The notes under the pieces: generated by a model | Databases searched by the model: none | Seen by the model: the letters and a program-made list of their open reading frames with translations, nothing else | Told to the model about the DNA's origin: nothing | Program-made: the position numbers and the translations under genes | Part shown: positions 21,320 through 34,089 of the stretch, piece after piece | How positions within the stretch are numbered: the stretch's first letter is position 1 | Layout of the letters: each line of letters begins with the position of its first letter | Source of the DNA: Mytilus galloprovincialis | Lineage: Eukaryota > Mollusca > Bivalvia > Mytilida > Mytilidae | DNA length: 64,000 nucleotides | NCBI RefSeq assembly: GCF_965363235.1 | Contig: NC_134843.1 | Coordinates: forward strand, 94,707,795-94,771,794 | Reading direction: 5' to 3'

Positions 21320-21722
21320 TGTATGAACACGTTCAAGACCATACATCAAGCAACTTGACTGTTATGGAATAACCGTTTCACAAATGATATCGGATATGTC
21401 CCTTACGTCGTAACTATAATCCCCTTCCCTTTCATGAATGTGACATACCGAATTAGACTATTTACCGGATTTGTTATCACATAAGCAACACGACGGGTGT
21501 CACATGTGGAGTAGGATCTGCTTACCTTTCCGGAGCACCTGAGATCACCCCTAGTTTTTGGTGGGGTTCGTGTTGCTTATTCTTTAGTTTTCTATGTTGT
21601 GTCATGTGTACTATTGTATGTCTGTTTGTCTTTTTCATTTTTAACCATGGCGTTGTCAGTTTATTTTCGATGTATGAGTTTGACTGTCCCTCTGGTATCT
21701 TTCGTCCCTCATTTATGGGTTA
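21320..21722 (+). repeat. Family F, 3' tail of a reverse-transcriptase element
   Basis: Matches 56780-57165 closely: TTGACTGTTATGGAATAACC, GTTTCACAAATGATATCGG, ACGTCGTAACTATAATCC, GTGACATACCGAATTAGAC, ACATGTGGAGTAGGATCTGC, 'GAGCACCTGAGATCACCCC', GTTCGTGTTGCTTATTCTTT, GTATGAGTTTGACTGTCCC. In the longer copy this tail follows a recognisable reverse-transcriptase coding remnant, so this is a 5'-truncated retroelement insertion. Confidence 0.75.
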
Positions 21723-24700
21723 CTGTTCTCTTGTTTAAAGAAACTCACTTTTCTGGTTAGGTAACGCGATCACAGTGTGATTCTCCTCTTTCAAATAGAG
21801 CACAACTGTCGAGTACAGCGGTATAGCTATCTCAATACGGTCATCCTGCAATCTACAACCAGCTGTCCTGTAGTAATGTTTTTTCAGAAGCAAGAAGTGT
21901 AAAAAAAAATATGAAAAAAACATCATGGATAAACTTGAAAAATACTAGAAGGAGCCTAAATTAACTAAAGAATATCGGGAGCAAACTAGACTAACCGGAA
22001 ACATTTCTTTTTGTTCACGCTACAGGTTGTGCAAAATTGTCAGATTTTGTATAGATTATGCACGCATGGAAAATCAAATTGTGTGTGATAAAAAGAAAAC
22101 GTACTATAAGAACATTAAGATAAAATGTGAGGAGATTTCTCTTATAACATGCTTTCAGATAAGAAAAAGAAAAAATGGGGTCACCGAACTTGTTTTCTTG
22201 CTACATATCAAAATAGGTAAATTCATTACACTTTCTATTATAAAAAACACTTTATCTGAGTTATCTCCCCTTATTTGGTAAAGTTGAAAAAAAGTCTGTA
22301 ATTATGATAAAACACACAATTTTCTATATTTATATCAAAAGTCTTTTACATAAATTACATACAACTCTCAAAATTTTCACATTTCATCAAATATCTAGAC
22401 CAAAGTTATCTGCTTCTTCAAAATCCAAGATGGAGGAAAACAACCGAGCCACCTTAAGGTCGCTGTGGAAAAAGCTAGGAAGAAAACAAACAACAACAGC
22501 AGAAAAAAAAACCTGAAATACGGCGATTTGCATTTCCAACTACAAGCGGTCACATAAGACAGATACAAAATATGCTTTTGACTACTAATTCTTTTCATTG
22601 ATATATACATACATATAATTTGATTGATATCGAACAGATGATAATTTTTTGCTTTTATCTTATTGAAACAATTGCAAGGACTATTTAAAAACAAAAAAAC
22701 TAGTTGAAAAGAAGTCTGTATGAATGAAAGCCAAAGAGTAAAAATATAGCCATTATCATTCTTTGTTATCACTACATCATCACTTGTAAAAACCTCAGCT
22801 CACCACCTACACTAAATGTCATAGCTACAGTATTAACAACATACATTAGAACACCAGAGGCGATAGCAATATACCACACTTAATCACACACAAGCAGCAA
22901 TCTCCCGCCTTCAAGTATTACCAGCAATATTTACCCTCGTGTGACAGAAACAATATCCCGATAACTCCGACATATTTTTTTTCTCAGTAGTATGTTAAGT
23001 ATCTCTCATTTTTGTTTAAAAACATAAAAAAAAATGTTTAGATACAACTAGATTGATGTATGCAGATGTTTTGGAAATTGAGAGTAATTGGGATCATTTT
23101 CATATATTTTGAATAATTAATTTCCGTCAAAAACACATTACAGATTTTTTATGGAAATATATTTTGTAAAGAAATTTACTAAATGCATTTCATAAAAAAT
23201 CGAAAAATGTTCAGCATTTTTTTTTTGCCTTTATATTCTTTGCCTTCATGATTCGTATATAGAAAGTGTATTAAAATGTTTTTGCAAACAAATCGTCAAT
23301 AAAGATTTGGTATATACACTATACAAATAAGATGATTAATTTAGACCGTATCATATATCTCGAAAGCTTGATGCAGATCGGTTCATTTGTACTCACCTGG
23401 ATCCGTATCTCATTCATTTCATTAATTGTTGAAATATGACTAGTCTAAATTTACTTTAAATAAAAAGGTTTGAATTGAGAAAGAAAATCACAGTAAATGG
23501 TTTGTGTATCCCATTTTTAAAAGATTTGTACATACGGGTTAACAAATAAAAATACCGACTTAGAACACTCTAAACACGCTCATATGCATGTAGCAAGGAA
23601 ACACATCTTTGCATTTTCTTAGTTTCTAAATTTTGTTTGACATTTTTTGTTTAATTCATTTCTTATTGCTTTCGTGGAGAATGTAGGGATTATATGGGTT
23701 GTTTGAGAGTCCTGTATGATGTATATAAATGAGTTTTGAAATTGTATCCTACTTTCATACATAAAATAAATATATCAATAAAGCTGTTCTTATTTTTCAT
23801 CGAATCATTATGAAATGTACCACTTTTTCAGATTTGTTTATGTACCAGTACGATATTGGCTTTTCCTGGAATGTTTTCCAAAGGTTATTTTCTTAATTAT
23901 GTCTAATCTATTTCGTAATTTCAATAATGATGCAACTTACATAACACTTTTTGATTTCTTAGCTGGTATCACATTTACAACCCCAAAATCATTGCAATGA
24001 CAAGTTCTTTTCTGTGAACGACCTACATTCAAATGTCAATCTATTACTTGTTTTTGATGTTTCCCAATAGTTTAATATTAGTCATTAACAGCAAATGAAT
24101 CAGAATTATTTAAAAACAAACAGGTATAACTTTAAGTTACTCAGGTGCTAAATGAAGTAATTTATAAAACGCAAACTCAGTATCTATTAATCGATTTCAT
24201 ACAATTCAAACATGAAACGTACATCTGAAATAAGTTTACAGGAAGTTACGTTTAATACAGCTATATTTTTATTTCCTTTCAACTTAAGTTGGCCACCAGC
24301 CGAGTTTCGTCATGTTCTGAGTCAAAGGAAATATTCAGTGGGCAGTTTGTTTACTAGAATCTTATTTTATGCAAGTGAGGTGAAAATAGTTTAGAAAAGT
24401 GTAAATGTACGAGTATTCTACTGGTATTCAGAACGCTGATTTTAAAACACCTGACCAAAAACTTGTTCTTATCTCTCCAAGTTATAGAACAGGTAAAAAC
24501 TTTCTTTTGATAGAACTTTATTGAACTCAGAAACGGCTGTTCTAATTGGTAACAAATTGTGTTACAGTATCAATATTCTGCAATGGGTTTGCTTAAAGAG
24601 GCATTAGTCTCAATTAAGACAAAATCAAAATATACAAAAAAGTATATATACAAAAATACCAAACTCCGATGAATTGTTAAGAGGTGAACAAACCGTATTA

Positions 24701-24900
24701 ATACATTTATTATCTTTTTTTTTTTTTTTTTATTACTAATGATTTTTTCTTTTATACATACAGCGGACACCCTTATTCGAACAAATGCATTTTAACTATC
24801 CAATGGTATTGGTTTTGATTTTCCTATTTGTCGAAGAAACCAGAAGATAGCAATCAATAGTTCATATTTTGGTTTCTTACATTCATAAATAAATTATTCT
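21723..24900. other. Three kilobases without recognised features
   Basis: AT-rich, with short open frames of 60-125 codons on both strands (longest on the minus strand at 22395-22772) that lack motifs and plausible splice context. GC-richer short stretches at 20750-20830 and 22850-22930 show no exon. A T-run of about 18 is at 24713-24731. I see nothing more. Confidence 0.35.
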
Positions 24901-25164
24901 TTGACCCAAAACCATGTTCAATCCACCATTTATTTTCTTAAAATGTCTTGTTCTAAGTCAGGTAAACGACAGTTGTTATCTGATAAATTAAATCCGTTTC
25001 TGTGTCTGTTGCATTGTCGTTTGGCTTTTTTTGTTGCACTAAAGTGTTTCTGTTGTTTTGTTGTTTTCCTCTTATAATTGATGTGTTCCCCTAAGTTTTA
25101 ACGTGTAACTCGGATTTGTTTTCTCTCGATCGACTTTCGAACAGCGGTATACTACTGTTGACTA
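24901..25164 (+). repeat. Interspersed repeat family D copy
   Basis: CATGTTCAATCCACCATTTA head, AAGTCAGGTAAACGACAG, TTGTTATCTGATAA, 'TGTTGCACTAAAGTGTTTC', TTTCCTCTTATAATTGATG, TGTTCCCC, AACTCGGATTTG, and end CAGCGGTATACTACTGTTG. Nearly full length. Confidence 0.8.
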
Positions 25165-25169
25165 CATAT

Positions 25170-26630
25170 GCTATAATTTAAGATTGAATTATAATTGTAC
25201 TAAATTATAATCCTGGTACCTTTGATTACTATTAAGAAAGGCAGCATTTGCAACTCTGAAAAATGACTTAGATAATATTCAAATATTTTACAAAGCCTAA
25301 TGATATGTTGTATCGAAACAAAAATAGATACTGTAAATTATTGCGTGCAACTGAAACAATCAGATTGAATATAATAATAACATAATTTTACAAGATATTT
25401 GTGCTCTACTAAGAATGACCTCTATTTCGTTAGAATTCCACATATTCCACAGAATTAAGTTGACTAAAAACATGTTTTTGGGGATTTTCATTGTTGTCTT
25501 GTCTGATATACACCCATTAAAACCATGCTTGTGTTGCTTTTCATTCCAATCTTTATTCTCATATTGATACCAATATCTTGCTTTGTTGCTATTGAACGAG
25601 TAGATCAATCATCCCTTTACCTATATTAGGACTTATCTAAATCAAAATTGATGTGGAAAATTGATTTGCATCTTATCATTTATTTTATTACTCTTAAACA
25701 ACGGTAAACTACTGTTGCCTTTTATTTACGTATTAATTGATATGGTAAATACAAAACATATCACACATTACGCAGTTTTGACAATGTATTTATATTCTGT
25801 GAGATTTGTATAAAAAGAACTTTGTATCTTTCAGAATCCAATTTATTTCGTTATTATGTTTTGATTTTTTGTGAAAAAAAAATCTTGTACAAAAGTTGAG
25901 TCGGAGCCTGAGCTAAATGGGCTACATTTTACTCTCTTCGCAACAAAACAGAATGCATATTTGTGTATTTTTCTCTTTTCATGAACGAAGTCTGTATTTG
26001 TTTTATCTTGAAAAAACGTGCTGTCATACTTAAAGTACATGTACACATGGGTTACCCATATTGTAGTGATATATTTGTCTCTGGTGTTTTTTTTTTTTAT
26101 TAATTATCGAAGCTAATTTTTAATTACCTTGTACCCTAATATGGACATAAGTTCGCTACTGTAATTTCTACTATTTCTGTTTTTCAATCAAGGACTTAGA
26201 TTAACTCCATCACCTATTATACAATATGATTACAATAAGTATAGGCTTGTGCGTCCATGATATGGAAAACCGCAGCAAAAATGGAATTTCAAATACACTT
26301 CAATTATTTCCGATATTGATATTAAAAACAACAATCCTAGTTTATGGAAATAATAATTCAAGGTTTTTATCTTTTTCTGATTGATTTGACCATACCTTAA
26401 CATTGTCAAAAACCGACTCTTTTATGATGGTATAATGCTAAACCCCGAACAGGAGGGATTGTGTCTGATATACATATGATGAAGACATAATCTTTCAATC
26501 AGTTTAATTGAGGTCTGGAGCTGGCATGTCAGTAACTGCTAGTAATCTGATGTTATTTATGTTTTATTGTCATTTTGTTTATTTTCTTTTATCTTCTATT
26601 CTGATATCGGACTCAAACTTCTATTGAACT
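25170..26630. other. Unassigned, with a family A fragment
   Basis: ACTAAATTATAATCCTGGTA CCTTTG (25198-25222) is an inverse edge of family A, and 'AACGGTAAACTACTGTTGCC' near 25700 is a stray family D end. Otherwise AT-rich with no exon seen; minus-strand frames at 25360-25608 and 25843-26046 have no motif. Confidence 0.35.
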
Positions 26631-26680
26631 GATAGTTATCAAAAGTACCAGGATTATAATTTAGTACGCCAGACGCGCTG
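26631..26680 (+). repeat. Family A fragment
   Basis: GATAGTTATCAAAAGTACCA GGATTATAATTTAGTACGCC AGACGCGC, then it breaks off. Only the first 50 bases of the family are present. Confidence 0.75.
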
Positions 26681-26770
26681 AGTTTTACTGTGCGTACTGT
26701 TGTGCTATAGATGTATAGGGGGAGGGTTGAGATCTCAAAAAAACATGTGTAACCCAGTCGCATTGTTGCG

Positions 26771-27026
26771 TCTGTCCGAAGTCAGGAGCCTCTGACCTTT
26801 GTTAGTCTTGTATCATTTTTAATTTTAGTTTCTTGTGTATATTTAGTATGACGTTCATTATCACTGAACTAGAATACATATTGTTTAGGGGCCAGATGAT
26901 GGACGCCTCCGGGTATAGGGAGTTTCTTGCTGCATTGAAGACACATTGGTGTCCTTCGGCTGTTGTCTGCTCTATAGTCGGGTTGTTGTCTCTTTGACAC
27001 ATTCCCCATTGACATTCTCAATTTTA
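26771..27026 (+). repeat. Interspersed repeat family C, copy 2
   Basis: Same order of landmarks as at 6346-6609, about 85 percent identical by eye, ending 'GTTGTCTCTTTGACACATTC' and CCCATT. A minus-strand frame across it (26802-27002) is spurious. Confidence 0.8.
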
Positions 27027-27569
27027 TTTTAAGTTATGCATTTTTCTTAACAAATTATCGTTCACCTTCCGAAATAAAATGTGTTTATACCATTAAACTC
27101 AATGCATCTACTAATCATCACAAGTTCTTTACTATTGTTAACTTCCTATATATTCAAAAATGCTCAGCTATTTTTCTTACTTCAAGCAAGAATTTCATAT
27201 CAGCAAGTTATGAATATCATTGCATTGAGTCATAGTTAACACATATCAGCATTTTATGATGTCGCAATTAACATGCAACTTCCAGGGACTTTCTTTACTT
27301 AGTATACTGAACTGCCTACAAATTCAATAAAGTAGGCCAATATATGTTTGCTTTCTGGAACTTACAAATGTAGCGAATGCGTCGACAAAAGGATCTTGTA
27401 ACATAATATTTTAACAAGTAACATATACGATATAAATAATGAGTTTAAAAATTATGATTTGGTTGACTGTAATGAAATATATGTGTCATTTATGAACTTA
27501 GGCAACCTACACTTGTCTTTACGACAATCCCGTCTTTTTGTCCTCAAGTGTGAAATAACTGACAGCGAG

Positions 27570-27765
27570 TTCTCGCCGAATTGAACTTGCTAACAGAACA
27601 CAACGGATGCCACATGTGTAGCGTGAACTACGTATCTTTGAAAAACCATCGAGTCTACTCCCTGTTTCTGGTAGGGTTCGTGTATATAAATCTTTCCGTG
27701 GAATGTTTTATTAGTGTTTTTGTCGTTTTTAATTTAGCTTTGGTATTGTATATTTTTATTTGAAG
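27570..27765 (+). repeat. Family F tail, diverged copy
   Basis: ACAACGGATGCCACATGTGTA GCG (split), 'GTTTCTGGTAGGGTTCGTGT' and TTTGTCGTTTTTAATTTAG follow the order of the family F tail. The open frame at 27581-27763 is in this repeat and not a gene. Confidence 0.5.
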
Positions 27766-28203
27766 AAAAAAATCTGGTTTGATTTGCTTGCATTTATTTA
27801 AATGGTAAGGCATGTTTCTATAACAAAATATGAGTTTTATTACGTTTATAACTAGACCATTATATAAATTGTTCTTTAATTGGCTAAATCAAGTTTTTTA
27901 TAAATATTATATCTTTGCTTATTAAACAGTATGTATGGTTTTGTTTGGGCTTTTTTTTTATATCACAGGAATCTATGTTTTAAACTTCTTTTTGTTTGAA
28001 AACCTCTAAATATACCTACCCTGTTATTTCCTTTCTTTTTTTTTTTTTTTTGCTTCTTTTTCTTTTTGTATGTAAATGCATCTTAAATCTTAAAATTGTG
28101 CACAAATACGTTGGACGACTACAGGGTCGCATCTTCTTATGCTGTACATGAGCTGCTGCATAGACTATATAGCCGATGATAGTGACTGTACTGTAACTAG
28201 GAC

Positions 28204-28294
28204 AGTGTTTGAGCTTTTGATTTTGCGATTTGATTAAGGACTTTTAATTTAGAATTTTCCTCGGCGTTCGGTATTTTTATGATTTTGCTTTTTT
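28204..28294 (+). repeat. Family E tail fragment
   Basis: AGTGTTTGAGCTTTTGATTT, TGCGATTTGATTAAGGACTT, GAATTTTCCTCGGCG, TTCGGTATTTTTATGATTTT. The upstream part is diverged. Confidence 0.7.
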
Positions 28295-28587
28295 CGAATA
28301 TTGTTTGAAACCGTTATGATATTTTCTCTGTCTTTTTTCATTTTCGGAATATACAGTACATGTAATAATATGGCTTACTGAGTTTAAGTTAAAAGTTCAG
28401 TAAATAAAACCATCATATAGATGCAACAATTATGAATTGTAGGCACAACACAGTTTGTACCTTGCTGGATATATCAGATTCCTACATTAACTTCTGAACA
28501 ATGCCACTCATTCCCCAATGTTACGATTTGTTGTCCATTTGGGAGCAGTTGATATTACACTTGTTTAGATTTAAAACTTTTTTATCT

Positions 28588-28670
28588 TAGCGTCACTGAT
28601 GACTCTTATATAGACAAAACGCGCGCCTGGCGTTACAAACTTTAAGCATGGTACCTTTGAAAACTATTTA
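28588..28670 (-). repeat. Family A, inverse copy
   Basis: Plus-strand reading AGCGTCACTGATGACTC, TATAGACAAAACGCGCGCC, TGGCGTTACAAAC, GGTACCTTTGAAAACTATT. Confidence 0.75.
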
Positions 28671-29343
28671 CTATCATCTTATGTAGGAGTTAGAATGGGA
28701 CAAAATAATGTTGCCCTGAGTGGGATTGTATCGGATCTTGTAATTGTTATGGATTTCCGTCATTGTAGTTTCTCTTATTACACAGTCAATTTGGTATCTT
28801 TATAGCACACTTACTATTTCGCGACACGACAAATAGACCAACTGGAGACGAATTATAAAAGTCAGTCATGTTGAAAATTGTGTTTCCAAACAAGATTCGT
28901 ATTTATAATGAAATAAGCAAATTTTTAAGCAGGTTTTCAAATCAGTTGTCAGACTTTTTATTAAAAGATATAAAATATGTACTTTATCTTATCGTTACGA
29001 CTGTTTTACAACTACATAATACATTTGATTATTTTCATTTGATAATTCACAAATCTTCAAATAAGCTGTATACGGGAAGAAAACCTAGAAATTTCCGTTT
29101 TAAAGATGAACGCACAGAAGTTGTTCTATATTATATTTAAGCATTGATTAAAACACTTTCACCCTATGTTTCTTTTTCATTTAAGAAAACCTCGGTGATC
29201 TATAATTTGTATCAAATATAAAACAAACACGATATAAACTACATTTTGGGAAAGAATGACTACGTACTATTCTATAATGCAGCACACCACAAGCTTATAC
29301 TAGTAATTAATCTATGTATGTTAAGTCTATGTACTTTTAGGAC

Positions 29344-29485
29344 TTTTGGTCCTTAATGCTCTTCAACTTCGTACTTGATTGCCTTTTTACTCTTTTTGTT
29401 CGAGCGTCACTAATGAGTCTTTTGTAGACGCAGCACGCGTCTGGCGCAGGTGCCGAATACCATTCCTGGTATCAATGATGAGTTT
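29344..29485 (-). repeat. Family A, inverse copy with tail
   Basis: TTGGTCCTTAATGCTCTTCA ACTTCGTACTTG (28-base part split), TTCGAGCGTCACTAATGAGT, TTTTGTAGACGCAGCACGCG, TCTGGCGCAGGTG, 'TCCTGGTATCAATGATGAG'. A short frame at 29379-29630 runs through it and is not a gene. Confidence 0.8.
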
Positions 29486-29489
29486 ATTT

Positions 29490-30965
29490 GGTATCATTGA
29501 CGTAAGTTTTGGGATAGCTGGAATGAAAGTGGTCGGTGTCAAAAAATGGTTCACGAATAATCAGAGAGATGATTCATGTGAGTCTGATCACTGTGTTCAG
29601 TTAACCGTGTTTGTTTTAATATGGGACTAGATTACTATATATCGAGTCGGTCATGCACATGCCTATATGGCCCATAAACCATCATAGATCAAATGTTCAT
29701 GATAATTCTTTAATGATGCAATAATCATAATAGACATTTATGGACCACTTGTGTTTCTTCTTAGTTATTGAATTGATGTAACAAATGGGACATACTATAC
29801 TTTTAACAAACGTTGTTATGTCATGTGGATAGTTGTTTAATATGACAAGTGGTTTTGTAGTTTTGTAGTTTGTTATTGTGCAAGTTACTAATTATTATTA
29901 TTAATTGTCTAATAGTTTTTTCGTTAATCATCTAGTTGAATTTCCTGTTTGGTCACTTTTATCATTGATGTACCTGTTTATCTATTTGTTTATCAATGTG
30001 ATTGTGTTGCATATAGTATTCAAATATGAATTTAAATTTGTTTTTCTTAAACTATTATTTTCGATTCCATGGTATGTGTGTACTCTAAATGTATTAATTT
30101 CTGCGCGATCTGGATATATGCTTATTTTCAATCATAAGATCGCTTCTTGTCCTAAATTCAGTACAGTCTTTGTTTTTGTGTGAAAGAACACGTCATTTTG
30201 ACCAAACTCGGTCATTTCTCACCCTGTGAGTATATTTTTTCGGGCAAATATTGAATTTTGCATACACTCATGCAAACAACAGCAGGCGCCGTTGCATCAT
30301 TCTCGGCTTGATTGCATGTAACACAGCCATAAATATCCTGGAACTCTTTAATGTTGTGATGAAAACGATGAAGTCATCAGTTTGCAAAAAAAAACATGAC
30401 CTTGACAAATATAAAAATACAGTCGGGTTCGAATGAAAACAGTGATGTCATAAAGCGTCAAGCAGGTAAAATTGTGAAATCAAGCGTTGTCACTACAGGA
30501 ATTTGTCACGCTATTCAAGTAGTATTTTATCTCGGATGCTATCTAATGCAAATAAAATTGCTTTTCGTAGTAACTTTTGATAGGAATTTTATTAACTTCA
30601 CAAGAAAAAAAGTTATTTGTTGTTTTCCATATTCAAACGGTAAATTATAAATTGAAGAAATAATTAAATAATAATTTCGCAAGGAAGGACTAAATGTCAA
30701 CTGTAAACATGTCTCTGAAGTTAATTGGATATTTACCTATAAATTTATCATCAATAAGTTATCAATAATGAGATTTTATCAGGTGAACTCACTAAGAAAC
30801 AAATAAATAAGGAAAGGTCAACATATATGTAGTCCGATAAATGAATGTGTGTGTGTCCCTGACGAAATACTGATAACAATCTGAATCATTCATGTCACCA
30901 AGTTCAATTGGTATAATGGTCAGGAAATCCTAAAACTAACAAATAAGAGGATACAAAGTGAAAAA
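29490..30965. other. Unassigned sequence
   Basis: Frames at 29905-30183, 30251-30436 and 30396-30650 are AT-rich, without recognisable domains or splice context. No repeat recognised between 29500 and 30960. Confidence 0.3.
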
Positions 30966-30967
30966 TA

Positions 30968-31115
30968 AAGGCAACAGCAGAATACTGGTGTTCAAATGTC
31001 ATGAATCGATAGGGGAAAACAAATCCAAGTTACAAATCAAATCCGAGGGGAAAACATCAAATAGCCATAGACGAACTCATCCCAAATCTAAAGGAAGAAA
31101 ACAAAGACATAAAGC
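30968..31115 (-). repeat. Family D, inverse fragment
   Basis: AAGGCAACAGCAGAATACTG GTGTTCAAATGTC, 'ATGAATCGATAGGGGAAAAC', AAATCCAAGTTACAAATC, GAGGGGAAAACATCAAATA; corresponds to the tail half of family D. Confidence 0.7.
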
Positions 31116-31567
31116 TACAAATAGAACAATATAAACCCCGCTTGAATTCCATGTGAAATCTGGTAGCCAGAAAAGTACCCAGTTCTTATAAATCCCTTGT
31201 ATTCTGTTAAATTCGCATTATAATTTGCTTTGAGTCCTGAAATCTGAAAACACATATAAAAACAATGTATTGTTTCTGATCACAACAGCAACAATAACAT
31301 GTATCAATACAAAAGGCAAAATTCTTCAAATCATTTGAAAAAAATTCAATCTCTTTAATATTTTGACAGATTGAAATTTCCAATCAAATTTGAAATAAAT
31401 GGTAGAGTTTCTGGACTTATATCTAGAAATTGACAATGATGGTCTGATGAGAACAGTCTCATTATTTTAATTGCTTACATGTTAGCAGCAAACATATATC
31501 AAGGAAGTTATGAAAAACAATGCAAGCACTAAAACATCATATTAACTATGAAATATGTATATAGATA

Positions 31568-31612
31568 GATATATGAAGATGTGGTGTGAGTGCCAATGAG
31601 ACGATATACAGG
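31568..31612 (+). repeat. Family B fragment
   Basis: ATGAAGATGTGGTGTGAGTG followed by CCAATGAGACGATA; only the opening of the family is present, just left of a family R copy. Confidence 0.7.
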
Positions 31613-31639
31613 CGCTGCTAGATTCTTGCTACTTAAGCA

Positions 31640-32060
31640 ATTGAGAAGCTGAAATCCTTTTGTATGTCGAAAAGGATTGTTTTCAACCGACCCTGATTTT
31701 CATTTCGACATGAAGACAATATTTGAAGCAGACTTGACTGTTTCTTTTGAATCCTGGATATAAAGTCACATTTTGTAGATGCCTTTGACAAAGTAGTCAC
31801 TTATCTATTGGGAGAACATCTTCTATATAGCCGAAGTTAATGGATGCTGCTAGTTCTTTTTAACTCTTCTTATGAGGCTCTTGTATGACGGCAGGCTTAT
31901 GTAAATACAGGAACAAGTCGGCAAGAAGTCGAGCTTAGCTGGTTCACATGGTGATGCCCCGTGTAAGTTGCAAAATACATCCTCTAAATATAACATCTTT
32001 GTTGCCAATCAAGAAATTAATCAATTGATAACGTCAGTTTCAGAACAAAGAATGGATACG
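31640..32060. repeat. Dispersed repeat family R, copy 2
   Basis: Counterpart of 17540-17900 (see there). This copy extends further left, with GAAATCCTTTTGTATGTCG and 'CGACCCTGATTTTCATTTCG'. Ends TTGCCAATCAAGAAATTAAT, then CAGTTTCAGAACA. Many stops in all frames. Confidence 0.5.
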
Positions 32061-32061
32061 T

Positions 32062-32140
32062 TGAATGTGTCAATAAGACAACAACCCGACCAAAGAACAG
32101 AAAACAGCCAGAGGCCACAAATGGGTCTCCAACGAACCGA
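32062..32140 (-). repeat. Family C-related inverse fragment
   Basis: GTCAATAAGACAACAACCCG ACC is the complement of the family C end, but the next part (AGAAAACAGCCAGAGGCCAC AAATGGG) differs from the other copies here. Confidence 0.5.
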
Positions 32141-32639
32141 GAACTGAATTTTCAGATGCATTGTCAATACCTTACTCCTTTTTCAAGCAGTAACTGTGAA
32201 CCTACAATCACAATATATCATTTATATAACACCTGCACCAAAATACTTTGTTAATGGTTCCCAACGGGTACAGTTAGTTCGCAAACAGAAATAAATGAAA
32301 AAGAAAAACGTAAAATGTCTCTAGCAGTGGTAAGACACATGTTCGTTGATTATTCTTATTAGAAACCATTTACACATAAAGGTTTGGAGGCTGAATACAT
32401 GGAACGTTTCGGAAATTAAAAACCAAAACATTCAAGATGGTCTTAGGACAAATTTACCTGCATAAGATGTGAACTTAGATTAAATAATTAACATGATGGA
32501 AAACACATTAAAGTTTAAAACTAAGATAATGAAGATGTTTACGAGAACATGTCTCTAGTGAGCAGTGAGCTAAGCTACAGACGCACCATATCTATGGAAA
32601 GCCACAACTGTCTTATGGGGAACTCTGATACTACGTTAT

Positions 32640-32850
32640 ATTGTTTTACTATTACTTCATAATATGTTGTCTTTACGTAATATGGTTTTGACATTACGCA
32701 ATGATGTTCTGATAAAACTCAATATGGAATAGTCATTACTTAATAAAATGTCGATATGACACGATATGGTTTCGTGTTGACTTGATATAGTCTTGTCATT
32801 ACTCAATATATTTTTGTCATTACTCGATGTGGTTTCACCATTATTTAATG
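32640..32850. repeat. Minisatellite with a TTACKYAATATG core
   Basis: About nine units of 20-26 bases built on GTCATTAC(T/G)(C/T)AATATGGTTTT, seen at about 32645, 32670, 32691, 32714, 32736, 32757, 32781, 32810 and 32835. Spacing is irregular. The 96-codon minus-strand frame (32657-32947) with its repeated S-N-D-K-T-I-S pattern is simply this repeat translated. Confidence 0.7.
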
Positions 32851-33029
32851 TGGTTTTAACATGCCATTGATTGAGAAGTGCATACACCATAAACCATAAG
32901 ATTTTATTATGTAAAGGCTGAAAATATAGTCCGTATAATGTGAACAATCACGATTGTAGAGCATTTAATGAGATATGTAAACCAATACGATTCGAGTATA
33001 TGTTCAGAAATGAAATAATCACTAGGGGT

Positions 33030-33125
33030 GATTGGACCTTATTCGGGACTTTGGGATCGCCGGGGTGTTTTTAAACTCGGGATTTCGGTATTGAACCTTT
33101 CGGGATCCGGGAATTCGCGATATTG
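33030..33125. repeat. GC-rich CGGGAT-type repeat
   Basis: TTCGGGACTTTGGGATCGCC, AACTCGGGATTTCGGTATTG, AACCTTTCGGGATCCGGGAA (split by short gaps) form an irregular CGGGA(T/C) series in otherwise AT-rich DNA. No open frame. Confidence 0.5.
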
Positions 33126-34085
33126 ACTCTAGTTTGACGTACGTATTTCTACTATTAATATACTGTTACCTCTATTGTTAGTTCATAAATTACCAAAATA
33201 GCGGCATAGACTACATCGTTTAAAATCGGAAAATACAGGACAGAAATAAACCAATTCTAAATCCCAAATTTTAATGTTTGAAATGTGTACAGACTTATTG
33301 GAAATATAACTATGGTATCCTATGGTATCACGATGGTTTCGCCATTAACTTAGATATTAAACTTTGTTGATTTTAAACAAATATCTGTTGCTAACGTTTG
33401 AAATATTCTACTTCCATAATGAAACATAAAAGCCTACGGAAACAAACAAAATACCAGGTAAATTACAAACTTTCTATAAGACATTCATCTTTCATTTCAA
33501 AAGGAGATACTAACAGTACACTGCAACTGAAAGAAAAAGAAGGACATCACGGTTATAAGTTATACACTCTATTTTACATTTAATTTTACATTGCTATGAA
33601 AGCAATTTAAAAGATAAAATTTCACCTATGACAATAATATAGCCAATAATATAATTATTCGGGTATTTTTTCAATTCTTAGAACTTGAGATTAAAATTTT
33701 TACGTTGAAAGCAATCAAACGGAAATTGTGAAAATATTATGATATCACAAGAAAGAACCATAAAAGTAATGACCGGCAAAACCATAACAAGATGAAAATC
33801 ACCCCGATATATCGTTTAATTGTATGATAACCACATACCTAATAACTTATGAAGGTTATTACCTTGATAGTCAGGTCGTGCGGAAATATAATGCTTATTT
33901 GAATACCTTGTGGTAAATACATTCAAACGATAATGCCACCAAAAAGCATGTGTTTTCTATTGATTGACACTGGTGGATATACTGAAAAATTGGCAGTTAA
34001 ACAATTCAACCATTTTAAAATCCAGTCCCTATCTTACAACCTTAGAAGTTTCTGACAAACTTAATTTTTTTTGTATACTGTGTTT
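33126..34085. other. Unassigned sequence
   Basis: AT-rich, with no recognised exon or repeat. The 61-codon frame at 33398-33583 has no motif. Confidence 0.3.
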
Positions 34086-34089
34086 TAAC

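Noticed and set aside
22395..22772. 125-codon minus-strand open frame
   Set aside because: Phe/Leu-rich product of T/A-rich DNA, no motif, no acceptor or donor of quality, no upstream promoter-like sequence.
32657..32947. 96-codon minus-strand frame with repetitive S/N/D/K/T pattern
   Set aside because: Translation of the minisatellite at 32640-32850.
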